Part shown: piece by piece, positions 1-6,790 of the stretch
Position numbering within the stretch: position 1 is the first letter of the stretch
Layout of the letters: each line of letters starts with the position of its first letter
Assembly (NCBI GenBank): GCA_025350985.1
Contig: JANXWU010000451.1
Coordinates: forward strand, 1-8,794
Origin: Spartobacteria bacterium
GTDB taxonomy: Bacteria; Verrucomicrobiota; Verrucomicrobiia; Chthoniobacterales; Chthoniobacteraceae
DNA: 8,794 bases
Direction: 5' to 3'
The notes under the pieces: generated by a model
Database searches by the model: none
The model's input: only the letters and a program-made list of their open reading frames with translations
Told to the model about the DNA's origin: nothing
Made by a program: the position numbers and the translations under genes

Positions 1-75
1 GCGGCGCGCGATTCGGCCGCCAACATCGCCACCTGCGCAATGCAACTCAACCTCCAAAAACTCGCCAAGGAGTAA
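1..75 (+). CDS. C-terminal end of an unidentified gene (tail module, 5' truncated)
   Basis: An open frame runs in from the left edge and ends at TAA 73-75, giving 24 residues ending in NLQKLAKE. The stretch is Ala-rich and probably helical. The next gene starts only 6 bases after the stop, and its Shine-Dalgarno AAGGAG (67-72) lies inside these last codons, so the two genes are almost certainly co-translated. By position, just upstream of the tail tube gene, a tail terminator, tail completion or head-tail connector protein would be usual. The visible part is too short to identify it. Confidence 0.6.
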   Translation, partial: AARDSAANIATCAMQLNLQKLAKE

Positions 76-81
76 ACGCAC

Positions 82-819
82 ATGTCCGTCAACAACTATT
101 CCGGCAACGGCAGCACGATGACCTTCGGCGTCGGTGTGGTCCCGCTCGTCGATCTGCACCAACCGAACGATCCGGCAACCTTCGACACCACCGGCATGGC
201 CGACGGCACGCACACCAGCGGCGCGGGACTGCCCAAGAACTCCTTCACGGCCTCCTTCTTGGGATCGAAGTGTCCCAAGGCGGGCGCCATCGCGAACGTC
301 GCGGTGAACATCAAGGGCGGCGGCGCGGGAGACATCGCCAAAAGCTACGGCAAGGCCCTCATCACGCAGATGAGCGTCTCGGGCCGGAAGGACGGCCGAA
401 TTGAAGGGAACTTCACCGCCGTGGCAGGTGCCGACGCCTTGACGGCCGGCAGCTATTCCGCCGGCGCCGTCGGCGACCTGGGTTTCAACGGCACGTCGGT
501 GACCTTCGGATCGGCCCTGATCGGCTTGCAGTCCGTAAACTACACGTCGAGCGCCGCGCCCATCGACTGCACGGGTGCCGGAGACACCGACACCCTCTCC
601 GCGCCGGGCATCAAGGAAGAGTCGGTCACCGTGACCTGTCTGGGCGGCTTGCAGGGCTTGGACGTCAAACATACCGCCGCCCTGGCAATCGCTTGGAACG
701 ACGGCGGCAGCAATGGGAGCTTCGACCTGGCCATCCTGGTCTCTACGCATCCCGGCGCGGCGATCGACGGCCAGACCACCACGGAATTTACTTTCAAGCC
801 ATTCCGGGCGACGAGCTGA
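82..819 (+). CDS. Probable major tail tube protein with internal tandem duplication
   Basis: 245 aa, ATG start with AAGGAG 9 bases upstream. It is rich in Gly, Ser, Thr and Ala with alternating beta-strand patterns, and has no signal peptide or membrane segment. It lies directly before a gpG/gpGT-like chaperone and a tape-measure gene, where the major tail (tube) protein sits in siphoviruses; such proteins stack as rings to form the tube. The protein is two copies of one unit. Residues 9-61 align with 136-188 at a constant offset of 127 with no gap: NG..(M/V)TFG, D.TG and T...LG match, and I count 17 identities in 53. The ends of both units also match (FTAV at 111 against FTFK at 236, offset 125). 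The function rests on gene order and fold-like composition, as I see no signature motif. A decoration or head protein is the main alternative. Confidence 0.72.
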   Translation: MSVNNYSGNGSTMTFGVGVVPLVDLHQPNDPATFDTTGMADGTHTSGAGLPKNSFTASFLGSKCPKAGAIANVAVNIKGGGAGDIAKSYGKALITQMSVSGRKDGRIEGNFTAVAGADALTAGSYSAGAVGDLGFNGTSVTFGSALIGLQSVNYTSSAAPIDCTGAGDTDTLSAPGIKEESVTVTCLGGLQGLDVKHTAALAIAWNDGGSNGSFDLAILVSTHPGAAIDGQTTTEFTFKPFRATS

Positions 820-879
820 TAACCGTCCCTTCAACGCTTTCGCCTTTCCAGCAACACCACTTAACATCCACCGCGCGCC

Positions 880-1290
880 ATGTCCTTACTCGATAAAATT
901 CTCAACCGATCCAACAACGGCCCGGTCCCCGTTCCCACGCCCGAGTGGCCCGCGCTCGACGGCACGCTCTTCGTACGCCGGCTCAGCCCGACGGAGCGCG
1001 TCGAGTTCGACGCCGAGTCGGGCAAGCAGCAAGCCACCAGCGGCGCGGCCTTTCTTACATTTACGGCGCTCTACTGCCTGATCGCCGGCGACGGCAGCCG
1101 GGCCTTCGGCAATAACGACTGGCCGAAGCTGGTCGACGATCCGGGCAGCGGTTCCGCCATCGACCGCGCCTTCGATCTGGCGGACGATCTCAACACGTTG
1201 AGCAGCGGCGCACGGGACCGACTGAAAAAAAAATACGAGAGTGTCGCCGGCTCCGCCAGCACCTCGACATCGCCCGCGACAATCGAGTAA
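880..1290 (+). CDS. Phage tail assembly chaperone, gpG-like (zero-frame product)
   Basis: 136 aa, ATG start, with no clear Shine-Dalgarno in the 60-base gap after the tail tube gene. The layout resembles the lambda gpG-type tail assembly chaperones: a short variable N-terminus, FVRRLSPTERVEFD (residues 31-44), a helical middle containing FTALYCLIAGDG (61-72), an acidic F(G)NND segment (77-80), DLADDLNTLSSGARDRL (99-115), then KKK at 116-118. These proteins bind the tape-measure protein and recruit tail tube subunits during tail assembly, and are not part of the finished virion. After KKK comes a low-complexity Ser/Thr tail of 18 residues with no family resemblance, as expected of the reading frame that is abandoned on frameshifting. 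The gene lies between the tail tube and tape-measure genes, which is the canonical place. Family assignment is from pattern and context. Confidence 0.75.
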   Translation: MSLLDKILNRSNNGPVPVPTPEWPALDGTLFVRRLSPTERVEFDAESGKQQATSGAAFLTFTALYCLIAGDGSRAFGNNDWPKLVDDPGSGSAIDRAFDLADDLNTLSSGARDRLKKKYESVAGSASTSTSPATIE

Positions 1291-1547
1291 CGCTCGATGA
1301 ACTCTGGCGGCGCTGGGGCGACGAACTGCCGCTGTGGGAAGCGGCCTACGAACTGGACCCGCCCCTGGCGGAACGCATCGAGAACGCGGCCTGGAAACTG
1401 GCCTGCTCGATGCGCAGCAAGCAGACTATTTACCGCACTGAATTCGACGGCCGCGAAAAGCTGGCCGTGCCGCGGCAGTCGAACCAGGAAATGGCGGACG
1501 AGGCCGCGAAGATCGAGGCCACCTGGCCGCACGGAACCGGGAAGTGA
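880..1547 (+). CDS. Tail assembly chaperone fusion, gpGT-like, by -1 ribosomal frameshift
   Basis: A second open frame, -1 relative to the gpG-like gene, is open through the A9 run and continues to TGA 1545-1547, three bases before the tape-measure ATG. If ribosomes slip back one base on the lysine codons at 1228-1233, the product is 118 zero-frame codons plus 104 -1-frame codons, 222 aa. The new part reads IRECRR, then DIARDNRVTLDELWRRWGDE, then ERIENAAWKLACSM, and ends in HGTGK. It is charged, helical and protein-like. It has no initiation codon near its beginning; its first in-frame ATG is at 1410, deep inside. In lambda and many other siphoviruses, gpG and gpGT are made from such an arrangement at a set ratio, and the T part binds tail tube subunits. 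A single-base deletion or homopolymer miscount would give the same picture, but position, size and slip site all fit a programmed event. Confidence 0.72.
1225..1233 (+). promoter_or_regulatory. Slippery A9 site for -1 frameshifting
   Basis: Nine consecutive A are read in the zero frame as AAA AAA AAA after CTG. They contain the X XXY YYZ heptamer A AAA AAA, one of the classical bacterial -1 slip sequences. The site lies 57 bases before the zero-frame stop (1288-1290) and is within the overlap of the two frames. Downstream, 1241-1262 can form only a modest GC-rich hairpin (inner GGC/GCC plus GTG/CAC), so I see no strong stimulatory structure. No Shine-Dalgarno-like stimulator is obvious directly upstream. 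Confidence 0.7.
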
Positions 1548-1550
1548 TTC

Positions 1551-3329
1551 ATGGGCAGCGTCGGCAATAAACTCATCATCCCGCTCGTCTCGACGTTCGA
1601 CCCGTCGGGCATCGTCGCCGCCAAGGCCGGCCTGAAGGAGCTTTCCCAGACCAAAATCGCTTCTTCCGGCGGCGGGGGAGCTGGGGCGGCTTCCGGCGGG
1701 GACTCGTCCACGCGGTCGTCGCATGCCGATGACGCCGATCGGATCTTCGAGAAGACGCGGACCGCCAGCGAAAAGTACGAATACCAGGTCCGCAAGTTGG
1801 ACGACCTCCACAAGCGGGGCGCGATCAGCACCGAAACCTATCACCGCGCGCAGAAGCAAGCCGCGGACGAGCTGCCCAAGTCGCCCGGCCTCGGCAGCCG
1901 GATCGCCGGCGGCGTCCAAGGCGCCGCGGGGATGGTGGGCGGACCGGTCGCCGATATCGCCAACCTGGCGTTCTCTTCGTCCGCCGGCGGCGCCGTTGCC
2001 GCCGTGGGGGCGGTCGCCATCTGGCAGAAACTCGCCGGCGGCGCCCGCGAACTACGCATGGAGTCGCAGAAGCTTGGCACGAGCACGACCTATTATCAGT
2101 CGCTCGGCGCGGCGGCGCGGTCCGCCGGTCACAGCATGGACCTTCTCGTCGGCGGCATCGAGAACTTGCAAGGCCGCTCCAAGGGCGCCCTGAGCGGCGA
2201 TCGCGCTCAACAGAGCTTCTTCGCTTCGATCGGGTTGAGCCGCGAGGATCTCGAGCGCGGCATGGACGACACCGATTACCTCGCCAAGAAAGTCGCCGGC
2301 CGCGGCCTGACCGCCGGCCAGAAGGTGCAAGCCTTCGGCAGCGCGGCGGCAGCAGACGCAATCCGGAACGCTTCGGGCGGCAGTTCCGTGGCGATGAGCG
2401 CCGCGCAGCGGCAGGCCCTGGCCGACACGCATTTCGACGCCGAATCGGCGAAGTCCGGCGCGTTGAAAGCCGCCGGCATGGTAGCCGAAGCGTTCAAGGG
2501 CATCGGGATGTTGATCGGCGACAGGCTCGGCGGCGGCAACCGCTCGGGCGCCGACATTCAAAAGGACATGGACCGCGAAGCGGCAGGGAACGAGCGCGCG
2601 GAGCGCGAGGGAAAAGTCGAAGCGCACCGTCGCGACCAGGCCGCGGCCCTCAGCGCCTCGCTCGCGGCACCCGACGTTCAGGCCGAACAGGATCGGCTGG
2701 ATCGATTGCCGTTTGAGCAGTACATGACCGGTCGCGACGTGGACCGGGCCGAGACCCAGACCCGCAAGCGGCTCTATGCCGCACAAGCACCCGACAACCG
2801 TTGGGAGGAGAATCTGGACAATGCCCAGAACGTCTCCCGACGCGAGCACGACGAAGGGACGATCGACGATCGTCGCTATGCCCAACGCCGCGTGAACCTC
2901 CGCGCCGAGGCCGCGGCTCAGGCCGCGCCCACGCTTTCCAACGCGGCCAACATCCAGGAGCAAATCGGCATCGCCGCGCAGCAGTACCAGGCGATCGCCT
3001 CGAGTAGCAGCCGGTCGCCGGCGGAGCGGGACCGCGAAACGACCGCCAACGATCGCTCCCTGGTCGACAAGCTGACCGACTATGCCGAGTCGATCACGCG
3101 CAGCGGCAACCTGGCAGGCGCCTACGACGCCAACAGCGTGGGCGGTTATTCGCAGCAGGTCTCGGCGGAATACGGCATGGCGCAATCGCAGGACAGCCTC
3201 AAGATGGTCGAGATGTTGATTAAGATCGCGGAGAACACCGGCCGCATGAGTAACGAGCAGGGCGAAGCGGTGCTGGGCCAGCTAGGCTTCCGCACCAAAG
3301 ACATTTTCGGCGCGGCGGGAGGTGACTGA
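1551..3329 (+). CDS. Tape-measure protein (short)
   Basis: 592 aa, ATG three bases after the stop of the chaperone fusion. Tape-measure proteins fill the tail tube, set its length and are ejected during infection. The N-terminal part has a helical motif ending LHKRGAISTETYHRAQ (86-101) that is common near the start of such proteins, after a Gly/Ser/Ala linker (39-53). A hydrophobic Gly/Ala-rich stretch follows (about 117-157, including GGAVAAVGAVAIWQK). Then LGTSTTYYQSLGAAARSAG (175-193) resembles the conserved tape-measure core. The rest is long, charged and helical, with Ala, Gln, Glu and Arg predominating. A second motif of the same type, EGTIDDRRYAQRR (435-447), echoes the N-terminal one. 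At about 0.15 nm per residue it would span roughly 85-90 nm, shorter than the lambda tail. No peptidase or lysozyme domain is visible. The next gene overlaps it by one base, and that gene's Shine-Dalgarno is within its last codons. Confidence 0.85.
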   Translation: MGSVGNKLIIPLVSTFDPSGIVAAKAGLKELSQTKIASSGGGGAGAASGGDSSTRSSHADDADRIFEKTRTASEKYEYQVRKLDDLHKRGAISTETYHRAQKQAADELPKSPGLGSRIAGGVQGAAGMVGGPVADIANLAFSSSAGGAVAAVGAVAIWQKLAGGARELRMESQKLGTSTTYYQSLGAAARSAGHSMDLLVGGIENLQGRSKGALSGDRAQQSFFASIGLSREDLERGMDDTDYLAKKVAGRGLTAGQKVQAFGSAAAADAIRNASGGSSVAMSAAQRQALADTHFDAESAKSGALKAAGMVAEAFKGIGMLIGDRLGGGNRSGADIQKDMDREAAGNERAEREGKVEAHRRDQAAALSASLAAPDVQAEQDRLDRLPFEQYMTGRDVDRAETQTRKRLYAAQAPDNRWEENLDNAQNVSRREHDEGTIDDRRYAQRRVNLRAEAAAQAAPTLSNAANIQEQIGIAAQQYQAIASSSSRSPAERDRETTANDRSLVDKLTDYAESITRSGNLAGAYDANSVGGYSQQVSAEYGMAQSQDSLKMVEMLIKIAENTGRMSNEQGEAVLGQLGFRTKDIFGAAGGD

Positions 3330-4420
3330 TGGCCAGCAATGCCTATTGCCGATATGCGAATCGCACCGCGAACCGCCGCGCCGGCCTGCGTTACGACGTC
3401 TCCGAGATCTGGATCGTCCCGGACATCCAGAACACGGGCAGCCCCAGCGGCGGCGACTCGAACGACTGGAAGCATGCGTGGCAGTCTGAAGCCCTCGCGG
3501 CGGAAAAACTCCCCAAGCCGGGCAACGTCAACGCCGATGGCGGTCTGGTCTGCGTCTCGGTCAGCCCTAAGAGCTGCGATGACCAGGGCACCGCGTACGT
3601 CGATGTACGTTGGCAGGAAGACCCGCTCACGCTGCCTACCGAGGTCCACTATTTCAGCGGCAGCAAAACGCGGCCGGCGTGGCAGGGCGTGGCCATGGAT
3701 CCGGGCAACGTGCCCAACGACGGCGAGTCGGGCGAACTGTGGGACTTCGATCCCACCGAGGACATCCGCAACTCGGCCGGCGACCGATTCAATCCACCGC
3801 TCGCGTACGACGTTCCGCTGGAACGCGTGGAAATCTGCTTCCACGCCTCGCTCTTGTGGCACGATACGGGCGAAACGTCCGACGGATCGACCAACTTCTC
3901 GGGCAACTGGGAAAAATATTTGAAGCGTTGGAACAAGAGCGATTTCACGGTCGTACAGGTCGATCCCGACAACGATCAAAACAGCAGCACGCGGACTTTC
4001 CCCAAAGGATCGCTGATGCTCGTCGACAAGCGCGCGCCGCTCGTGAAAGAACCGTACTACCATCGCCTCGTGACGCTCGCTTTCCTTTACGATCCCGATC
4101 TGTGGGGCACGCGGATCCCCGACATGGGGCCGCGCTGCTACAAACACGCCTCGGTCGATGCGGGCGGCAACTCCGTACTGGCGCCGTGGCCCGGCAACGG
4201 GCTCGGCCCGGTCACCGATGCCATGGGCCGCCCCTATTCGGGCGTGGCGGAACTCGACGGCGCGGGCAACCAGTTGCTCCCCGACCACGACGGCCACATG
4301 CCGTCGGCCGTCATTTACCAATGGTGGCCCGTCAACGATCTGAACGAGCTACTGTCGGCCGAGTTCGACGACCTCGACCTTTTTACCCCAGAGCGAGTCA
4401 TGTCCGGAGCAGACGCATGA
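3329..4420 (+). CDS. Unidentified tail-tip or baseplate protein, 363 aa
   Basis: The ATG overlaps the tape-measure stop (TGATG) and is preceded by a good Shine-Dalgarno, GGAGGT (3319-3324), so the start is well supported. I do not recognise the family. The protein is acidic and rich in Asp, Pro, Trp and Tyr, with no signal peptide, membrane segment or coiled coil. It looks like a mixed alpha/beta or beta-sandwich structural protein. Notable stretches are RYDVSEIWIVPDI (21-33), VRWQEDPLTLPTEVHYF (93-109), FPKGSLMLVDKRAPLVKEPY (224-243), VTLAFLYDPDLWGTRIPD (248-265) and QWWPVNDLNELL (331-342). Directly after a tape-measure gene one expects a distal tail protein or another tip component, and I infer such a role from position alone. 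The four Cys (7, 75, 83, 170, with a fifth at 270) form no obvious metal site. Confidence 0.6.
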   Translation: MASNAYCRYANRTANRRAGLRYDVSEIWIVPDIQNTGSPSGGDSNDWKHAWQSEALAAEKLPKPGNVNADGGLVCVSVSPKSCDDQGTAYVDVRWQEDPLTLPTEVHYFSGSKTRPAWQGVAMDPGNVPNDGESGELWDFDPTEDIRNSAGDRFNPPLAYDVPLERVEICFHASLLWHDTGETSDGSTNFSGNWEKYLKRWNKSDFTVVQVDPDNDQNSSTRTFPKGSLMLVDKRAPLVKEPYYHRLVTLAFLYDPDLWGTRIPDMGPRCYKHASVDAGGNSVLAPWPGNGLGPVTDAMGRPYSGVAELDGAGNQLLPDHDGHMPSAVIYQWWPVNDLNELLSAEFDDLDLFTPERVMSGADA

Positions 4421-4878
4421 ACATCACGGTCACCAGCCGCGTGAATATTGAAACGGTGGAGATCCTCACGCTGGGCCGCGGCGGCAAGCCCACGATCACC
4501 CACAAGGACATTTCGGAAAGCCGACATCTCACCTCCGCCAGCACGCCCTCGGTCGCGCAGATCAGCGAGTTCCAGGTGGCTCTTTCCGGCGGCTCCGCGA
4601 CCGTCGACCTGCTGAATCTGATTGGCACCCAAGGCCAGACGCTGGCCGCCACGGGACTAAAAATACAAAAAATCAAGGTGACCAACGCCAACGGCAACGC
4701 CCTTCAGATCGCCCCGGCCGGCAGCAACGGCTATGGCCTGTCGATGACCGTGCCCCCGCAAGGCATCGGCTACATCGAAAGCGCAAGCTTGATGGCTGCC
4801 ATCGGCAGCACCGCGCACTGCCTCAGCCTCACCGGCACCGGCGCGCAGGTTTCCTCCTGGACGATCATTTTGGGATAG
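4417..4878 (+). CDS. Small beta-rich virion protein, 153 aa
   Basis: The start is ATG 4417, overlapping the previous stop as ATGA, with GGAG (4406-4409) seven bases upstream. The frame is also open far upstream of this point, but that part lies antiparallel in codon phase to the 363-aa gene and has no coherent protein features. The product alternates short hydrophobic strands and Gly/Asn turns: FQVALSGGSATVDLLNL (52-68), TGLKIQKIKVTNANGNAL (79-96), GSNGYGLSMTVPPQGIGYI (102-120) and LSLTGTGAQVSSWTIILG (136-153). This pattern, a TGLK..KI strand followed by a GxNG turn, a strand with PPQG and a final LTGTGA strand, resembles compact jelly-roll-like structural proteins common in phage structural operons. 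Its exact role is not known; tail-tip, decoration or fibre-base protein are all possible. Confidence 0.65.
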   Translation: MNITVTSRVNIETVEILTLGRGGKPTITHKDISESRHLTSASTPSVAQISEFQVALSGGSATVDLLNLIGTQGQTLAATGLKIQKIKVTNANGNALQIAPAGSNGYGLSMTVPPQGIGYIESASLMAAIGSTAHCLSLTGTGAQVSSWTIILG

Positions 4879-4930
4879 TTGTCGGTCGTCCGCTTCATAA
4901 TCCCCCACCCCAATCCCCACACCACCGACC

Positions 4931-6790
4931 ATGTCTCGCGGCGACGAACACAATCCAGCCTCATCGAGCGAACACGTCCGCCGCATGTTCGAGTCCTGGT
5001 ACCACGCGCCGCGCGGCCCGGAGCCGGCAGGCAGCGCGCCCTGGACGCCACTGCCCGAGGCGAGCCTGGTTCCCTTCGAGCTCTACGATGACCTGTCGCC
5101 CGGCGGCGATGGCCACTATTGGCCGCTCCAGGCCGACCTCACCCGCGATGAATCGATCGGCCCGCCCAGCGGTACCGTCCACGACGACATCCTCAAAAAC
5201 GCGCGGGCCTACGGCACCAATCACGGCGCGGGCATAATAAACGGCGCGCGAGGCTGGGGCCTGCCGATGGCCGACGGCGGTCTCCACATCGTCGCCATCC
5301 AAAAAGTGGCCACGCTCTGCTTCGCGAAGACGACCTCCGGCGTCGCCGCGGGCGACGCGACCTTTCGCGTCGACCACCTGCTGGCCATCAATGGCGACGC
5401 GACCCCGGTGAGCGGGAGCACCAGCCTTGAAGTCGCGAACAACGCCTGGTCCGGCGCGGCAGGCACGTGGGTCGTCATTGGCGAACCCGGTATGAGCGGC
5501 CAGTGGCGCTTGGTCTCCGCCCCCATCGCGACCCAACCCATCGCGCTGCAAGCCGATGCGCGGTTCGACGCCGCCACGGGCACGCTGGAGAAAAAAAGTC
5601 GCACGGTCTACGTCGTCGACGCCGATGACGCAGGTGCCTGGGAAACCGTCGTCGCCGCATCGCCGGCCGCCAGCGACGAGCAGCGCGTCGACGCCACCGT
5701 CGGCACGCCCACCATCGATCGCGGCACTTCGGTCTTCGGCCAGGTGGTCCATTTAACGGCCACGGTCGCGAAGGCCGATTCGACGGTCGTGGCCGATCCG
5801 TCCGGCAACGTCACGTTCATTTCCGACGGCACGCCGATCGGCAGCGGGCTCGTAGGATCGGGCGGAGTCGCCACACTCGATATCGCCTTGCCCGCCAACG
5901 CGACTTTCCTGTACGGCTTGTACGACGGCGATTCGACTTTCAATCAGGCCTACAGCGGCCCCCTGAGCGTGACCGTGAATCGCGACGCCACGACCACCAC
6001 GCTGACCAGTTCCTCCAGCAGCTTCGCCTACGGCAGCTACGTCACGCTCGCAGTCACCGTGGCGGTGACCGCGCCGGGCACGGCCGCGCCGGCCGGCCTG
6101 GTGACGATCTACGATGGCTCCACGCAGCTGCGGACGGTGCGCATCGCTTCCGGCAGCGCGAGCGTTTCCGACATCGTATTGCACGCGGGAACGCACAGCG
6201 CACTGCATGCGGTTTACGCGCCCGACTCGGGCTGTCCCTGCACTGCGTCCACGTCGAGCAATGTCGCGGTCGCGGTGACCAAGGCCGTTCTCTCCGGCAC
6301 CGTCCGGGCAACGACAAAAATCTACGGTGCCGCCAATCCGGCCTTCGCGATCGACTGGACCGGCTTCGTGTGGGGCGACACGGCCTATACGGCCCTCACC
6401 GGCGATCCCGCCTATACGTGCGCGGCGGATGAAACCTCGACCGTGGGAGGCGGCCCCTATGCCATCTCGGCGGCCGCAGGCACGCTGGCCGCGGACGACT
6501 ACTCCCTCACCTTCCATGCGGGGCAACTGACGATTACCCGCGCGCCACTCGTCATCGCCGCTCGTTCGGCCACCATGGCGCAACGCGCTTCGTTGCCGAA
6601 CTTCACGGGCACGGTCGGCGGCATCATGGGCAGCGACTCGCTGCCGTACCGGGGCAGCGTGGAGACCGACGGCACGCTCTTGGGCAGCTTCGCGATCCAT
6701 GCCGACGTGGCCGATCCGGATGGCCGGGTCGACAATTACACCAAGACCACCACCGACGCCACGCTCACCGTCACGCTGGCCCCATCATAA
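4931..6790 (+). CDS. Virion surface protein with two Ig-like and two MBG-like domains
   Basis: 619 aa, ATG 52 bases after the previous stop, with no Shine-Dalgarno in the CA-rich leader. There is no signal peptide, which fits a protein built into a virion instead of being secreted. Residues 1-45 are polar. Residues 46-250 form an unrecognised domain including ARAYGTNHGAGIINGARGWG (91-110) and TWVVIGEPGMSGQWRLVSAP (179-198). Two bacterial Ig-like repeats follow: about 254-350, with GNVTFISDG, and 352-450, with GLVTIYDGS, each ending in a VTV or VAVT strand. Residues 451-537 match the MBG domain pattern: KIYGAANPAF, GFVWGD, PYAISAAAGTLAADDYSLTF and GQLTITRA. Residues 538-617 look like a second, degenerate MBG unit (APLVIAA, NYTKTTTDATLTV). 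These domains are typical of extracellular adhesins. I infer a fibre or tip protein that touches the host surface. Cys at 435 and 437 are in the second Ig domain. Confidence 0.7.
   Translation: MSRGDEHNPASSSEHVRRMFESWYHAPRGPEPAGSAPWTPLPEASLVPFELYDDLSPGGDGHYWPLQADLTRDESIGPPSGTVHDDILKNARAYGTNHGAGIINGARGWGLPMADGGLHIVAIQKVATLCFAKTTSGVAAGDATFRVDHLLAINGDATPVSGSTSLEVANNAWSGAAGTWVVIGEPGMSGQWRLVSAPIATQPIALQADARFDAATGTLEKKSRTVYVVDADDAGAWETVVAASPAASDEQRVDATVGTPTIDRGTSVFGQVVHLTATVAKADSTVVADPSGNVTFISDGTPIGSGLVGSGGVATLDIALPANATFLYGLYDGDSTFNQAYSGPLSVTVNRDATTTTLTSSSSSFAYGSYVTLAVTVAVTAPGTAAPAGLVTIYDGSTQLRTVRIASGSASVSDIVLHAGTHSALHAVYAPDSGCPCTASTSSNVAVAVTKAVLSGTVRATTKIYGAANPAFAIDWTGFVWGDTAYTALTGDPAYTCAADETSTVGGGPYAISAAAGTLAADDYSLTFHAGQLTITRAPLVIAARSATMAQRASLPNFTGTVGGIMGSDSLPYRGSVETDGTLLGSFAIHADVADPDGRVDNYTKTTTDATLTVTLAPS

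Noticed and set aside
1297..1635. An ATG-started 112-aa frame after the chaperone gene
   Set aside because: It is very rich in Arg, Ser and Pro and runs into the tape-measure gene. The -1 frame over the same bases is far more protein-like and ends neatly before the tape-measure start.
1071..4321. Long - strand frames of 282, 377 and 391 aa opposite the chaperone, tape-measure and 363-aa genes
   Set aside because: They are typical antisense frames of high-GC coding DNA: Arg/Ala/Val/Gly-rich, no motifs, and they cross boundaries of well-supported + strand genes.
3610..4416. A 5' extension giving a 422-aa version of the 153-aa protein
   Set aside because: The extension overlaps the 363-aa gene in another frame and is Arg-rich without structure. 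ATG 4417 has a Shine-Dalgarno and an ATGA overlap.
4961..6700. Long - strand frames opposite the Ig/MBG gene
   Set aside because: The + strand frame has recognisable domains throughout; the - strand frames are compositional shadows.
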